Origin: CAZZIZ01 sp964654535
GTDB taxonomy: Bacteria > Bacteroidota > Bacteroidia > Chitinophagales > UBA2359
Direction: 5' to 3'
Assembly (NCBI GenBank): GCA_964654535.1
Contig: CAZZIZ010000089.1
Coordinates: forward strand, 1-13,780
DNA: 13,780 nt
Every line of letters begins with the position of its first letter. The stretch's first letter is position 1. The translations under genes and the position numbers were made by a program. This document shows positions 8,010-13,578 of this stretch, in pieces. The notes under the pieces were generated by a model. That model was not told the DNA's origin. It worked only from the letters and a program-made list of their open reading frames with translations, and made no database searches.

Positions 8010-9944
8010 ATGAGCAAGCAAGTAAATATTACATTCCCAGACGGCGCGGTAAAAACATTTGATCCGGGCGTTACTGGGATGGAAGTGGCTAAAAGTATTA
8101 GTGAAGGCTTAGCGCGCAATGTACTCTCCGTAGATATAAATGGAGAAACTTGGGATGCCTCCAGACCGCTATACGAAGATTGTAACATCAATCTAAATAC
8201 CTGGGATAGCAAACAAGGTCAGGCAACCTTCTGGCACTCATCAGCACACATTATGGCTGAGGCAATCGAAGCTTTATATCCGGGAGCAAAGTTTGGTATC
8301 GGACCTTCAATTGACGACGGCTTTTATTACGACATTGATTTTGGAGATCAGGAAATTTCTGCGAACGACTTCGGAAAAATCGAGAAGAAGTTCTTAGAGC
8401 TTGCTAGACAAAAAAACGACTTCGAAAGAGAAGAAATATCCAAAGCAGATGCCTTAGCATATTTTAAGGAGAAAGGAGACCAGTATAAGTTAGAACTGAT
8501 AGACGAATTAGAAGATGGTTCTATCACTTTGTATAAACAAGGTGGATTCACCGATCTTTGTCGTGGACCGCATATCCCGAATACAGGAAAAATAAAAGCC
8601 TTTAAAATATTAAGTCTTGCGGGAGCCTACTGGAGAGGCTCCGAAAAAAATGCGCAGCTTACCAGATTATATGGAGTAAGTTTTCCCAAAGCAGCTATGC
8701 TCGAGGAACATCTTGTCTTATTAGAAGAAGCTAAGAAACGAGATCATAGAAAACTCGGTCAGCAACTCAGCATTTTCACATTCGACGATGACGTGGGACC
8801 AGGGCTTCCACTTTGGATGCCCAACGGTGCTTTTCTCATAGAAAAACTCGAAGAGTTAGCAAAAGATTCTGAAACTGCTGCTGGTTATAAACGTGTGCGC
8901 ACACCACACATTGCCAAAGAGAATTTGTACTACACCAGTGGACACCTGCCTTATTACAAAGACAGCATGTTCCCACCAATGGAATTAGATGGTACAACTT
9001 ATTACCTCAAAGCAATGAACTGTCCGCACCACCATAAAATATTTGCCGCATTGCCAAGAAGCTATCGCGAAATGCCTTTGCGGTTAGCAGAATACGGAAC
9101 CTGCTACAGATACGAAAAGTCGGGAGAGCTCTTTGGATTAATGCGCGTGCGTTCTCTACAAATGAACGATGCACATATCTATTGCATGCACTCGCAGTTC
9201 GAAGAAGAATTCAAAGCAGTCAACGCACTCTATCAGAAGTACTTTAAAATCTTCGGAATCGAAAAGTACCAGATGCGCCTATCTGTGCACGAGCCGTCCA
9301 AGCTTGGAGAGAAGTACGTAGACAAGCCAGAGCTATGGGAAAAAACCGAGGCGATGGTGAGACAAGTTTTAGTTGAGGCAGATGTTCCATTTGTAGAAGT
9401 AGCAGATGAAGCAGCCTTTTACGGACCTAAAATTGATATTCAAATTTGGAGTGCGATTGGAAGAGAGTTTACACTGGCAACAAACCAAGTTGACTTTGCT
9501 CAACCGCTAAGTTTTGACCTCACATTTACCAATAAAAATAACGAAGCCGAACATCCCATCATTATTCACCGTGCTCCATTGAGTACGCACGAAAGATTTA
9601 TAGGATTTCTGTTAGAGCACTATGCTGGAAACTTCCCATTATGGTTAGCGCCGCAGCAAGTAGCGGTCTTACCTATTAGCGATAAGTACATGGATCACGC
9701 CACTAAAGTGAAGAGCGCTTTAGACAAGGCCGGCTTCCGAGCCGAGCTTGATACTCGTGCAGAAAAGATTGGCAGAAAAATTAGAGATGCCGAAGTATTG
9801 AAGATTCCATACATGTTCATCATAGGAGAAAAAGAATCTGAAAGCGACTCAGTAGCTATAAGAAAGCACGGAGAAGGCGACATTGGAGCGAAATCTGTGG
9901 CCGAAAGCCTTGAAATGCTTAAAAAAGAGGATACTTATGAGTAA
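8010..9944 (+). CDS. thrS: Threonyl-tRNA synthetase
   Basis: Class II synthetase that charges tRNA-Thr and edits Ser-tRNA-Thr in the cytoplasm; 644 residues, normal length. Domain order: TGS-like N1 domain (about 1-65); N2 editing domain with intact site HSSAH (His76, His80) and CRGPH (Cys184, His188); catalytic core (about 245-545) with zinc ligands Cys338 (MNCPHH), His389 (NDAH) and His520 (IIIHRAP); motif 2 RYEKSGELFGLMRVR (367-381); motif 3 around ERFIGFLLEHYAG (528-540); and an anticodon-binding domain from about 550 to the end. Both activities look intact. The segment after motif 2 reads RSLQMNDAH, where most ThrRS have RGFTQDDAH, and motif 3 has STHERF in place of GSMERF, marking a less common ThrRS branch. 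The ATG abuts the stop of the TPR gene. infC follows after about 80 bases, the classic thrS-infC-rpmI-rplT order. Confidence 0.98.
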   Translation: MSKQVNITFPDGAVKTFDPGVTGMEVAKSISEGLARNVLSVDINGETWDASRPLYEDCNINLNTWDSKQGQATFWHSSAHIMAEAIEALYPGAKFGIGPSIDDGFYYDIDFGDQEISANDFGKIEKKFLELARQKNDFEREEISKADALAYFKEKGDQYKLELIDELEDGSITLYKQGGFTDLCRGPHIPNTGKIKAFKILSLAGAYWRGSEKNAQLTRLYGVSFPKAAMLEEHLVLLEEAKKRDHRKLGQQLSIFTFDDDVGPGLPLWMPNGAFLIEKLEELAKDSETAAGYKRVRTPHIAKENLYYTSGHLPYYKDSMFPPMELDGTTYYLKAMNCPHHHKIFAALPRSYREMPLRLAEYGTCYRYEKSGELFGLMRVRSLQMNDAHIYCMHSQFEEEFKAVNALYQKYFKIFGIEKYQMRLSVHEPSKLGEKYVDKPELWEKTEAMVRQVLVEADVPFVEVADEAAFYGPKIDIQIWSAIGREFTLATNQVDFAQPLSFDLTFTNKNNEAEHPIIIHRAPLSTHERFIGFLLEHYAGNFPLWLAPQQVAVLPISDKYMDHATKVKSALDKAGFRAELDTRAEKIGRKIRDAEVLKIPYMFIIGEKESESDSVAIRKHGEGDIGAKSVAESLEMLKKEDTYE

Positions 9945-9945
9945 T

Positions 9946-9976
9946 CTTGGAACCAAGGTTAACTAAGCTTAGTTAA
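9946..9976. promoter_or_regulatory. Double palindrome in thrS-infC gap, possible operator
   Basis: Starting one base after the thrS stop there are two adjacent dyads: CTTGG-AA-CCAAG (9946-9957), then the perfect 18-bp palindrome TTAACTAAGCTTAGTTAA (9959-9976). No T-run follows, so it is not an intrinsic terminator. The palindrome ends 7 bases before a -7-like element and would cover the expected -33 region, which is an operator-like position. Protein binding is inference; as RNA the same sequence could form a hairpin at the 3' end of thrS mRNA. Confidence 0.45.
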
Positions 9977-9983
9977 ATCATTC

Positions 9984-9991
9984 TATCTTTA
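9984..9991 (+). promoter_or_regulatory. Candidate Bacteroidota -7 element for infC operon
   Basis: TATCTTTA matches 7 of 8 positions of the Bacteroidota -7 consensus TAnnTTTG. Transcription would begin near 9997, giving a leader of roughly 27 bases before the infC start. No TTTG -33 box is visible at the usual distance, where the 18-bp palindrome lies instead. Confidence 0.3.
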
Positions 9992-10023
9992 GCTGACAAC
10001 CATATACTAACGAAACAAACAAT

Positions 10024-10578
10024 TTGCGTAGAAGAAGGAAATTTGTTCCCCGTCGAAGAGAAAAGGAACATAGAACCAACAAAGAAATTACCTCACGGGA
10101 AGTCCGCCTTGTAGGCGAGAATATAGCCGATGGGATTTATCCAACTACCGAGGCCATTCGGATGGCCCAAGAACTTGAACTAGATCTAGTAGAAATATCT
10201 GCCAAAGCAGACCCTCCTGTCTGTAGAGTCGTAGACTACAACAAGTTTTTATACGAGAAAAAGAAGAAACAAAAGGAAATCAAGTCGAAAACGCATAAAA
10301 CCGTTTTAAAGGAAATTCGATTCACCCCTAACACCGACGACCACGATTTTGACTTTAAAGCAAAGCATGCCGAGAAGTTCTTAAAGGAAGGATCCAAGGT
10401 TAAGGCCTACGTTCACTTCCGTGGGCGTAACATCCTTTTCAAAGATAGAGGAGAACTTATTCTACTCAAATTGGTACAGCGCTTAGAGGATTTTGGTACC
10501 ATCGAGCAAATGCCCAAGCTAGAGGGAAAGCGTATGTTCGTCTTTATCGCTCCTAAGAAAATACCAAAGAAGAACTAA
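10024..10578 (+). CDS. infC: Translation initiation factor IF-3
   Basis: IF-3 binds the 30S subunit and checks start-codon and initiator-tRNA pairing. The 184-residue protein has the N-terminal domain with EITSREVRLVG and AQELELDLVEISAKADPPVCRVVDYNKFLYE, a lysine-rich linker (KKKKQKEIKSK), and the C-terminal domain with KEIRFTPNTDDHDFDFK and KLEGKRM. The start is TTG 10024: the frame is closed by TGA at 9994-9996, and no ATG, GTG or ATT lies between. The N-terminus MRRRRKFVPRRREKEHRTN matches the basic N-terminal stretch typical of Bacteroidota IF-3. A rare start codon in infC is well known from E. coli (AUU), where IF-3 rejects its own mRNA when abundant; UUG here would suit the same feedback. 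It lies downstream of thrS and upstream of rpmI. Confidence 0.97.
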   Translation: MRRRRKFVPRRREKEHRTNKEITSREVRLVGENIADGIYPTTEAIRMAQELELDLVEISAKADPPVCRVVDYNKFLYEKKKKQKEIKSKTHKTVLKEIRFTPNTDDHDFDFKAKHAEKFLKEGSKVKAYVHFRGRNILFKDRGELILLKLVQRLEDFGTIEQMPKLEGKRMFVFIAPKKIPKKN

Positions 10579-10581
10579 GTC

Positions 10582-10616
10582 CCTGATATTCAAGGCCAAT
10601 AAATGGCTAATTCAGG
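10582..10616 (+). other. Stem-loop in the infC-rpmI gap
   Basis: An extended interrupted hairpin starts 3 bases after the infC stop: CCTGA (10582-10586) pairs with TCAGG (10612-10616), ATT (10588-10590) with AAT (10609-10611), and GCCA (10595-10598) with TGGC (10604-10607) around an ATAAA loop. No U-run follows, so it is not a standard intrinsic terminator. By position it could be an RNA 3' end stabiliser or a ribosomal-protein leader structure acting on rpmI-rplT, which is inference. Confidence 0.45.
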
Positions 10617-10649
10617 CATCAAAAGGCGGTCGCAATAAGATAAATAGAG

Positions 10650-10657
10650 TACTTTTG
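10650..10657 (+). promoter_or_regulatory. Candidate -7 promoter element for rpmI-rplT
   Basis: TACTTTTG is a full match to the Bacteroidota TAnnTTTG -7 consensus. It would start RNA about 7 bases on, giving a leader of roughly 14 bases before the rpmI ATG. No clear -33 TTTG is present. It would let the two ribosomal-protein genes be expressed independently of infC. Confidence 0.4.
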
Positions 10658-10677
10658 TGCTTCAAATTTTTTGTGAG

Positions 10678-10872
10678 ATGCCAAAGATGAAGACCAATTC
10701 AAGTGCTAAGAAGCGCTTCAAGATAACCGGAACAGGTAAGATTAAAAGAAGAAAAGCTTATACAAGCCACATTCTTACTAAGAAGTCAAAGAAGCGTAAG
10801 CTGCGTTTGAGTCACCCTGCTTTGGTACACAAGTCAGAGGTTAAGCGTATCAAGAGACTCTTGAACCTCTAA
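10678..10872 (+). CDS. rpmI: 50S ribosomal protein L35
   Basis: Small, very basic large-subunit protein, 64 residues, the usual length. The start MPKMKTNSSAKKRF is the family N-terminus, and GTGKIKRRKAYTSHILTKKS plus KRKLRLSHPALVHKS complete the L35 signature. An in-frame GTG at 10657 would add seven residues (MLQIFCE), but they do not belong to the family and that codon overlaps the -7 box, so ATG 10678 is chosen. rplT follows after 89 bases. The gap contains a small CTTG-GCC-CAAG hairpin (10908-10918), related in sequence to the dyad after thrS. Confidence 0.97.
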   Translation: MPKMKTNSSAKKRFKITGTGKIKRRKAYTSHILTKKSKKRKLRLSHPALVHKSEVKRIKRLLNL

Positions 10873-10961
10873 ACCAACAAGAAGACAAACATTATTTATA
10901 ACTGGTTCTTGGCCCAAGTGATATTGAAAAATATATCCGCCAATCGCCGAAAATAACTACT

Positions 10962-11315
10962 ATGCCTCGTTCAGTAAACAACGTAGCTGCAAAAGCTAGA
11001 AAGAAAAAGTACTTCAAAGCCGCCAAAGGCTATTTCGGAAGAAGAAAAAACGTATGGACCGTAACTAAAAATGCCGTTGAAAAAGGCTGGTCTTACGCTT
11101 ACCGCGATCGGAAAAACAAGAAAAGAGAATTTAGAAAGCTATGGATAGCGCGAATCAATGCTGGTTCTCGTCAAGAAGGCTTGTCTTACTCGAAGTTCAT
11201 GAATGGAGTAGCCAAGAGTGGAATCGAAGTAAACAGAAAAGTCTTAGCCGATTTGGCAATGAATGAACCAGAAGCATTCAAAGCCATTGTCGCAAAAGCC
11301 AAAGCAGCGCTATAA
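10962..11315 (+). CDS. rplT: 50S ribosomal protein L20
   Basis: Early 23S rRNA-binding assembly protein of the large subunit; 117 residues, normal length. It starts MPRSVNNVAAKARKKKYFKAA and contains GYFGRRKNVWTVTKNAVEKG, YAYRDRKNKKREFRKLWIARINAG and the C-terminal FMNGVAKSGIEVNRKVLADLA, all hallmarks of L20. In several bacteria L20 (or L35 with L20) represses its own operon by binding a leader RNA; the hairpins in the gaps at 10582-10616 and 10908-10918 are possible targets here, but this is not shown. It is the last gene of the translation operon, closed by a strong terminator 27 bases downstream. Confidence 0.98.
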   Translation: MPRSVNNVAAKARKKKYFKAAKGYFGRRKNVWTVTKNAVEKGWSYAYRDRKNKKREFRKLWIARINAGSRQEGLSYSKFMNGVAKSGIEVNRKVLADLAMNEPEAFKAIVAKAKAAL

Positions 11316-11342
11316 GAGCGTTATACAAAAATTTAGAAAGAA

Positions 11343-11370
11343 GGGGTTTCGTAAAGAAACCCCTTTTTTT
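11343..11370 (+). terminator. Intrinsic terminator of the rplT operon
   Basis: Perfect 8-bp stem GGGGTTTC (11343-11350) / GAAACCCC (11356-11363) with loop GTAAA, followed by seven T. This is a textbook Rho-independent terminator placed just after rplT. Confidence 0.93.
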
Positions 11371-11411
11371 GTGTACATAAGTCTCTACTATATAGTTGCT
11401 GGGCAGCAACA

Positions 11412-11549
11412 GGCTATCCGCTTGTACTCGGCACTTCAAAAACCTGTTCAGCACAGTCGTGGCTAGTATGAGCTAGGCGCTCATCCTTCACCACTCCTTG
11501 CTTCACTAGGTTTTTGAAGCACCTCATACCGCTTCTATCCTGGCTGCGG
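11412..11549. repeat. Imperfect palindromic element with conserved-looking flanks
   Basis: The core is a 12-bp perfect inverted repeat, CTTCAAAAACCT (11434-11445) and AGGTTTTTGAAG (11508-11519). Nested inside, GTGG (11459-11462) pairs with CCAC (11491-11494) and ATGAGC (11468-11473) with GCTCAT (11479-11484); the two large internal loops are both 13 nt. The core is framed by GGCTATCCGCTTGTACTCGG on the left and ATACCGCTTCTATCCTGGC on the right. From memory, unverified, many Flavobacteriia genomes carry intergenic elements with these two flanks around differing palindromic cores. Folded DNA or RNA is likely; the function is unknown. Confidence 0.6.
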
Positions 11550-11706
11550 TAGCCCGAAAAGACTCCCTCAATTGGTCAAGTCATATCCGAACTCAAGGAA
11601 AATTTTCGAGATTGACGGAGAACGCGTATTTATTTGTTGTTAATGCTAGAGTAAGGCATGTTTTGTCCACAAAGATTAATTGTTGAGAATATGGGCCGAA
11701 ATGCTA

Positions 11707-11734
11707 TACACATAATAGAACCACTTTATGTGTA
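11707..11734. repeat. 9-bp inverted repeat hairpin
   Basis: TACACATAA (11707-11715) and TTATGTGTA (11726-11734) are exact reverse complements with a 10-base loop. No T-run follows, so it is not a terminator. Its right arm is one of the five TTATGY sites in the island. Confidence 0.5.
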
Positions 11735-11807
11735 ATTCGCCGCAAAGCTAAGCCCAGCAACAATCAACTTTTCGCGCTTTTCAAGTCTGTGTAAGGTTTT
11801 GCAAAGA

Positions 11808-11827
11808 TTATTAAACGTTATTAAACG
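11808..11827 (+). repeat. Tandem duplication of a 10-bp unit
   Basis: TTATTAAACG is repeated twice head to tail and runs directly into GTTATGCAAAG. Similar TGCAAAG motifs lie on both sides (11800 and 11845). It could be an iteron-like binding site or a replication-slippage product. Confidence 0.5.
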
Positions 11828-11952
11828 GTTATGCAAAGGCTGTCTGCAAAGTCACAGCACTTTATGTCCGAACGTTATGTGGCATAAATTATGCAACACT
11901 GTCATTGTCTAGAGGGTGTTACCTCGTCAATAGATGCGCTAAAAGTTAGGAA

Positions 11953-12005
11953 GTCCGAAATGCTATTTAGATAATCGGACAGCAAATTCGCTCTTGCGAA
12001 CTGTC
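11953..12005 (+). promoter_or_regulatory. Two overlapping hairpins in the leader of the M23 gene
   Basis: Hairpin A pairs GTCCGA (11953-11958) with TCGGAC (11975-11980). Hairpin B pairs GACAG (11978-11982) with CTGTC (12001-12005), continued by TTCGC (11987-11991) with GCGAA (11996-12000) around a TCTT loop. They share bases 11978-11980, so full forms of both cannot coexist. Hairpin B ends 17 bases before the ATG. A two-state leader is inference; no ligand-binding fold was recognised. Confidence 0.35.
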
Positions 12006-12022
12006 ACAAAGTTAGGCTATCC

Positions 12023-13357
12023 ATGATTGAGCTAACTAGGTGTAAGAACTTATTTCAACTATTTACTTTACTGCTCTTAAGCACTGTGTGCTCTGCACAA
12101 GTGGTTGAGTTGTCCGACAAAATAGCTTTATTAAGCGACGGAAAAGAAGCCAAAGGCTTCTCTTACAAGTCTACCAAAGGAGCATGTTTTACTCCCCTTC
12201 AATACTTTACTATAGAAGAAAAAATCGCCGAGAATAAAGCGAAGATAAAAAGTCAAAAAGGCAACGCCTTAGACCAACAAGCTTTATTAAAAATGGCGGA
12301 TAACATTTTTGAATGGCCTATGCAAGCGGCAGCTGGTTGGGACCAACCAGGATATCAGTTCGTTTCGGCATATGTAGATCACGACGTAAATTCAGGAAGC
12401 GCAATAGACTTTGCCTGTTCGAACCTAACTTACGATGCCGGTTCATACAATCACCAAGGAACAGATTATGCGGCTTATCCTTTTGGATGGCACGCTATGG
12501 ACGAAGAAAGAATTGAAGTCATAGCAGCAGAGGGTGGAGTTATAGTCCATAAAGATGATGGCTATTTCGATGAAAATTGTGCAAACAATAATCTCGATGC
12601 GAACATTGTAATTCTTGAACACTCAAATGGTACCCAAACTTGGTACGCTCACCTCAAAGATGGCTCGGTAACTTCCAAAGCAATTGGTGAAACTGTAGCT
12701 ACAGGCGAGCTCTTAGGTATAGTAGGAAGTTCTGGAAACTCATCTGGACCGCACCTTCACTTCGAAGTACGCAATGCGGCAGGCGATTACATTGATCCTT
12801 ACTACAACGATTCAGGTATGAGCTGTAACACGACGACTACAACTACGTGGTGGGCCGACCAACACGATCACCACGATCCAGCAATAAACGCAATCTACAT
12901 TCACTCTTCACCTCCTACCTACGGACCGTGTAATGATCGAGCTATGATCAACGAAATTGAAGTTGCGGAAGTTTGTAATCCTATTTATCTCGGTGTTTTC
13001 ATTCGCCATCAAACATATAACGAAGACTATTCAATTAAACTTTACAGACCAAATGGTACGCTATTTTATACCTACGACTTGACAGGAGTCGTTCCGTTTC
13101 AAAGCAATGCCTATTGGTATTTCACAATTAACATGTCGTGCACGGCTCCCACCGGAACCTGGACCTATGAAGTGACTAGTTCACTTGAGCCCACAGCACC
13201 AGTTGTAACTACGCTAGAAATGGTCCCCGTTGGGGGAATCGGTTCGGCGCCAACAGTTGGTCAGTGGGGATTACTAATCTTGCTACTGAGTTTCTTGAAC
13301 ATAGGACTCATTGCAATTAAAAATCAATATGACCCAATTCCTTCAGTTTCTATATAG
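12023..13357 (+). CDS. Secreted M23 (LytM-type) metallopeptidase with C-terminal anchor-like tail
   Basis: Zinc endopeptidase of the family that cuts peptidoglycan or glycyl peptide bonds, acting outside the cytoplasm; 444 residues. A signal peptide (hydrophobic 10-22, CSAQ|V) comes first. The M23 domain spans about 142-265 and has all active-site residues: HQGTD (zinc ligands His144 and Asp148), WYAH (His210) and GPHLHFEV (His244, ligand His246). Residues 269-275 are a threonine run, 280-285 are His/Asp-rich (QHDHHD), and 290-400 form a beta-sandwich-like region. The tail APTVGQWGLLILLLSFLNIGLIAIKNQ resembles an IPTL-CTERM-type signal (IPTLSEWG plus a hydrophobic helix plus basic residues), suggesting membrane retention or sorting. 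The last eight codons form the first part of a 96-bp tandem repeat. It stands alone between terminators, so it is a monocistronic unit. Confidence 0.93.
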   Translation: MIELTRCKNLFQLFTLLLLSTVCSAQVVELSDKIALLSDGKEAKGFSYKSTKGACFTPLQYFTIEEKIAENKAKIKSQKGNALDQQALLKMADNIFEWPMQAAAGWDQPGYQFVSAYVDHDVNSGSAIDFACSNLTYDAGSYNHQGTDYAAYPFGWHAMDEERIEVIAAEGGVIVHKDDGYFDENCANNNLDANIVILEHSNGTQTWYAHLKDGSVTSKAIGETVATGELLGIVGSSGNSSGPHLHFEVRNAAGDYIDPYYNDSGMSCNTTTTTTWWADQHDHHDPAINAIYIHSSPPTYGPCNDRAMINEIEVAEVCNPIYLGVFIRHQTYNEDYSIKLYRPNGTLFYTYDLTGVVPFQSNAYWYFTINMSCTAPTGTWTYEVTSSLEPTAPVVTTLEMVPVGGIGSAPTVGQWGLLILLLSFLNIGLIAIKNQYDPIPSVSI

Positions 13358-13386
13358 CTTAATTCTTTAAGCTCTTTCGCCTAAGT

Positions 13387-13426
13387 GGAGGCTGGTTTGC
13401 CTAAAAAAATCAAGCCTCCTTTTTTT
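13387..13426 (+). terminator. Intrinsic terminator, repeat copy 1
   Basis: GGAGGCT (13387-13393) pairs with AGCCTCC (13413-13419), then seven T. The 19-base loop is long and A-rich, and contains a competing small stem (AGGC...GCCT). It lies 29 bases after the M23 stop. Confidence 0.8.
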
Positions 13427-13482
13427 GACCCAATTCCTTCAGTTTCTATATAGCTTATTTCTTTAAGCTCTTTCGCCTAAGT

Positions 13483-13522
13483 GGAGGCTGGTTTGCCTAA
13501 AAAAATCAAGCCTCCTTTTTTT
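13483..13522 (+). terminator. Intrinsic terminator, repeat copy 2
   Basis: Exact copy of the preceding hairpin and T-run, displaced by 96 bases. It would act as a backup terminator. Confidence 0.78.
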
Positions 13523-13578
13523 GACCCAATTCCTTCAGTTTCTATATAGCTTATTTCTTTAAGCTCTTTCGCCTAAGT

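Larger units (their letters stand above)
11395..11761. repeat. 10-bp inverted repeat pair bounding part of the island
   Basis: GTTGCTGGGC (11395-11404) and its exact reverse complement GCCCAGCAAC (11752-11761) lie 347 bases apart. The left copy is also part of a local hairpin, GTTGCTG-GG-CAGCAAC (11395-11410). They enclose the palindromic element and could be element ends, though a 10-bp match in a region this size is only moderately unlikely by chance. Confidence 0.4.
11696..11966 (+). repeat. 12-bp direct repeat CCGAAATGCTAT, two copies
   Basis: Exact copies at 11696-11707 and 11955-11966, 259 bases apart. The first leads into the 9-bp hairpin at 11707-11734, and the second forms one arm and part of the loop of the hairpin at 11953-11980. 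A 12-bp exact repeat is not expected by chance within 650 bases. Confidence 0.6.
11371..12022. other. Gene-free, repeat-rich island between rplT and M23 gene
   Basis: No plausible coding sequence on either strand, no tRNA and no rRNA. The 652 bases hold a surprising density of repeats, each listed separately: a palindromic element (11412-11549), a 10-bp inverted repeat pair enclosing 11395-11761, a 9-bp hairpin (11707-11734), a 12-bp direct repeat, a tandem 10-mer and two overlapping hairpins before the next gene. Five TTATGC/TTATGT hexamers occur between 11726 and 11897 (at 11726, 11829, 11862, 11875 and 11889), and TGCAAAG occurs three times (11800, 11832, 11845). The composition suggests a degenerate accessory insertion rather than an ordinary spacer. 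No integrase or transposase is present. Confidence 0.7.
13331..13578 (+). repeat. Tandem 96-bp repeat copying gene tail and terminator
   Basis: Copies start at 13331, 13427 and 13523. Copies 1 and 2 are identical except at 13362 (A) versus 13458 (T). Copy 3 matches copy 2 through 13578 (56 bases) and then switches to another hairpin. Each unit begins with the codons for the M23 protein's last eight residues (DPIPSVSI) and its TAG stop; copies 1 and 2 continue into a terminator hairpin. The period is 32 codons, so the tail copies stay in frame with the gene, although TAG and a later TAA block read-through. This is recent segmental duplication; replication slippage or unequal recombination would explain it. 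Confidence 0.92.

Noticed and set aside
7907..8212. 101-codon ORF on - strand across the TPR/thrS junction
   Set aside because: Antisense shadow of two well-supported genes; no recognisable product.
10657..10677. GTG start extending L35 by seven residues
   Set aside because: The added residues do not belong to L35, and the codon overlaps the -7 promoter box; ATG 10678 gives the family N-terminus.
11263..11466. 67-codon ORF on + starting inside rplT
   Set aside because: It overlaps the end of rplT in another frame and runs through the intrinsic terminator; low-complexity product, no family resemblance.
12007..12014. Minus-strand TAACTTTG as a divergent promoter
   Set aside because: It matches the -7 consensus, but there is no -33 box and no minus-strand gene downstream; a single 8-mer match is weak.
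11411..12022. AGGCTATCC at 11411-11419 and 12014-12022 as a target-site duplication around an insertion
   Set aside because: A 9-bp match is expected about once by chance in a region of this size, and the left copy is part of the palindromic element's own flank.
11371..12022. tRNA, tmRNA or other standard RNA gene
   Set aside because: No cloverleaf, T-loop GTTCRA arrangement or CCA end fits any of the hairpins seen.
13331..13578. CRISPR array
   Set aside because: The 96-bp units are contiguous copies of gene tail plus terminator with no unique spacers and no cas genes.
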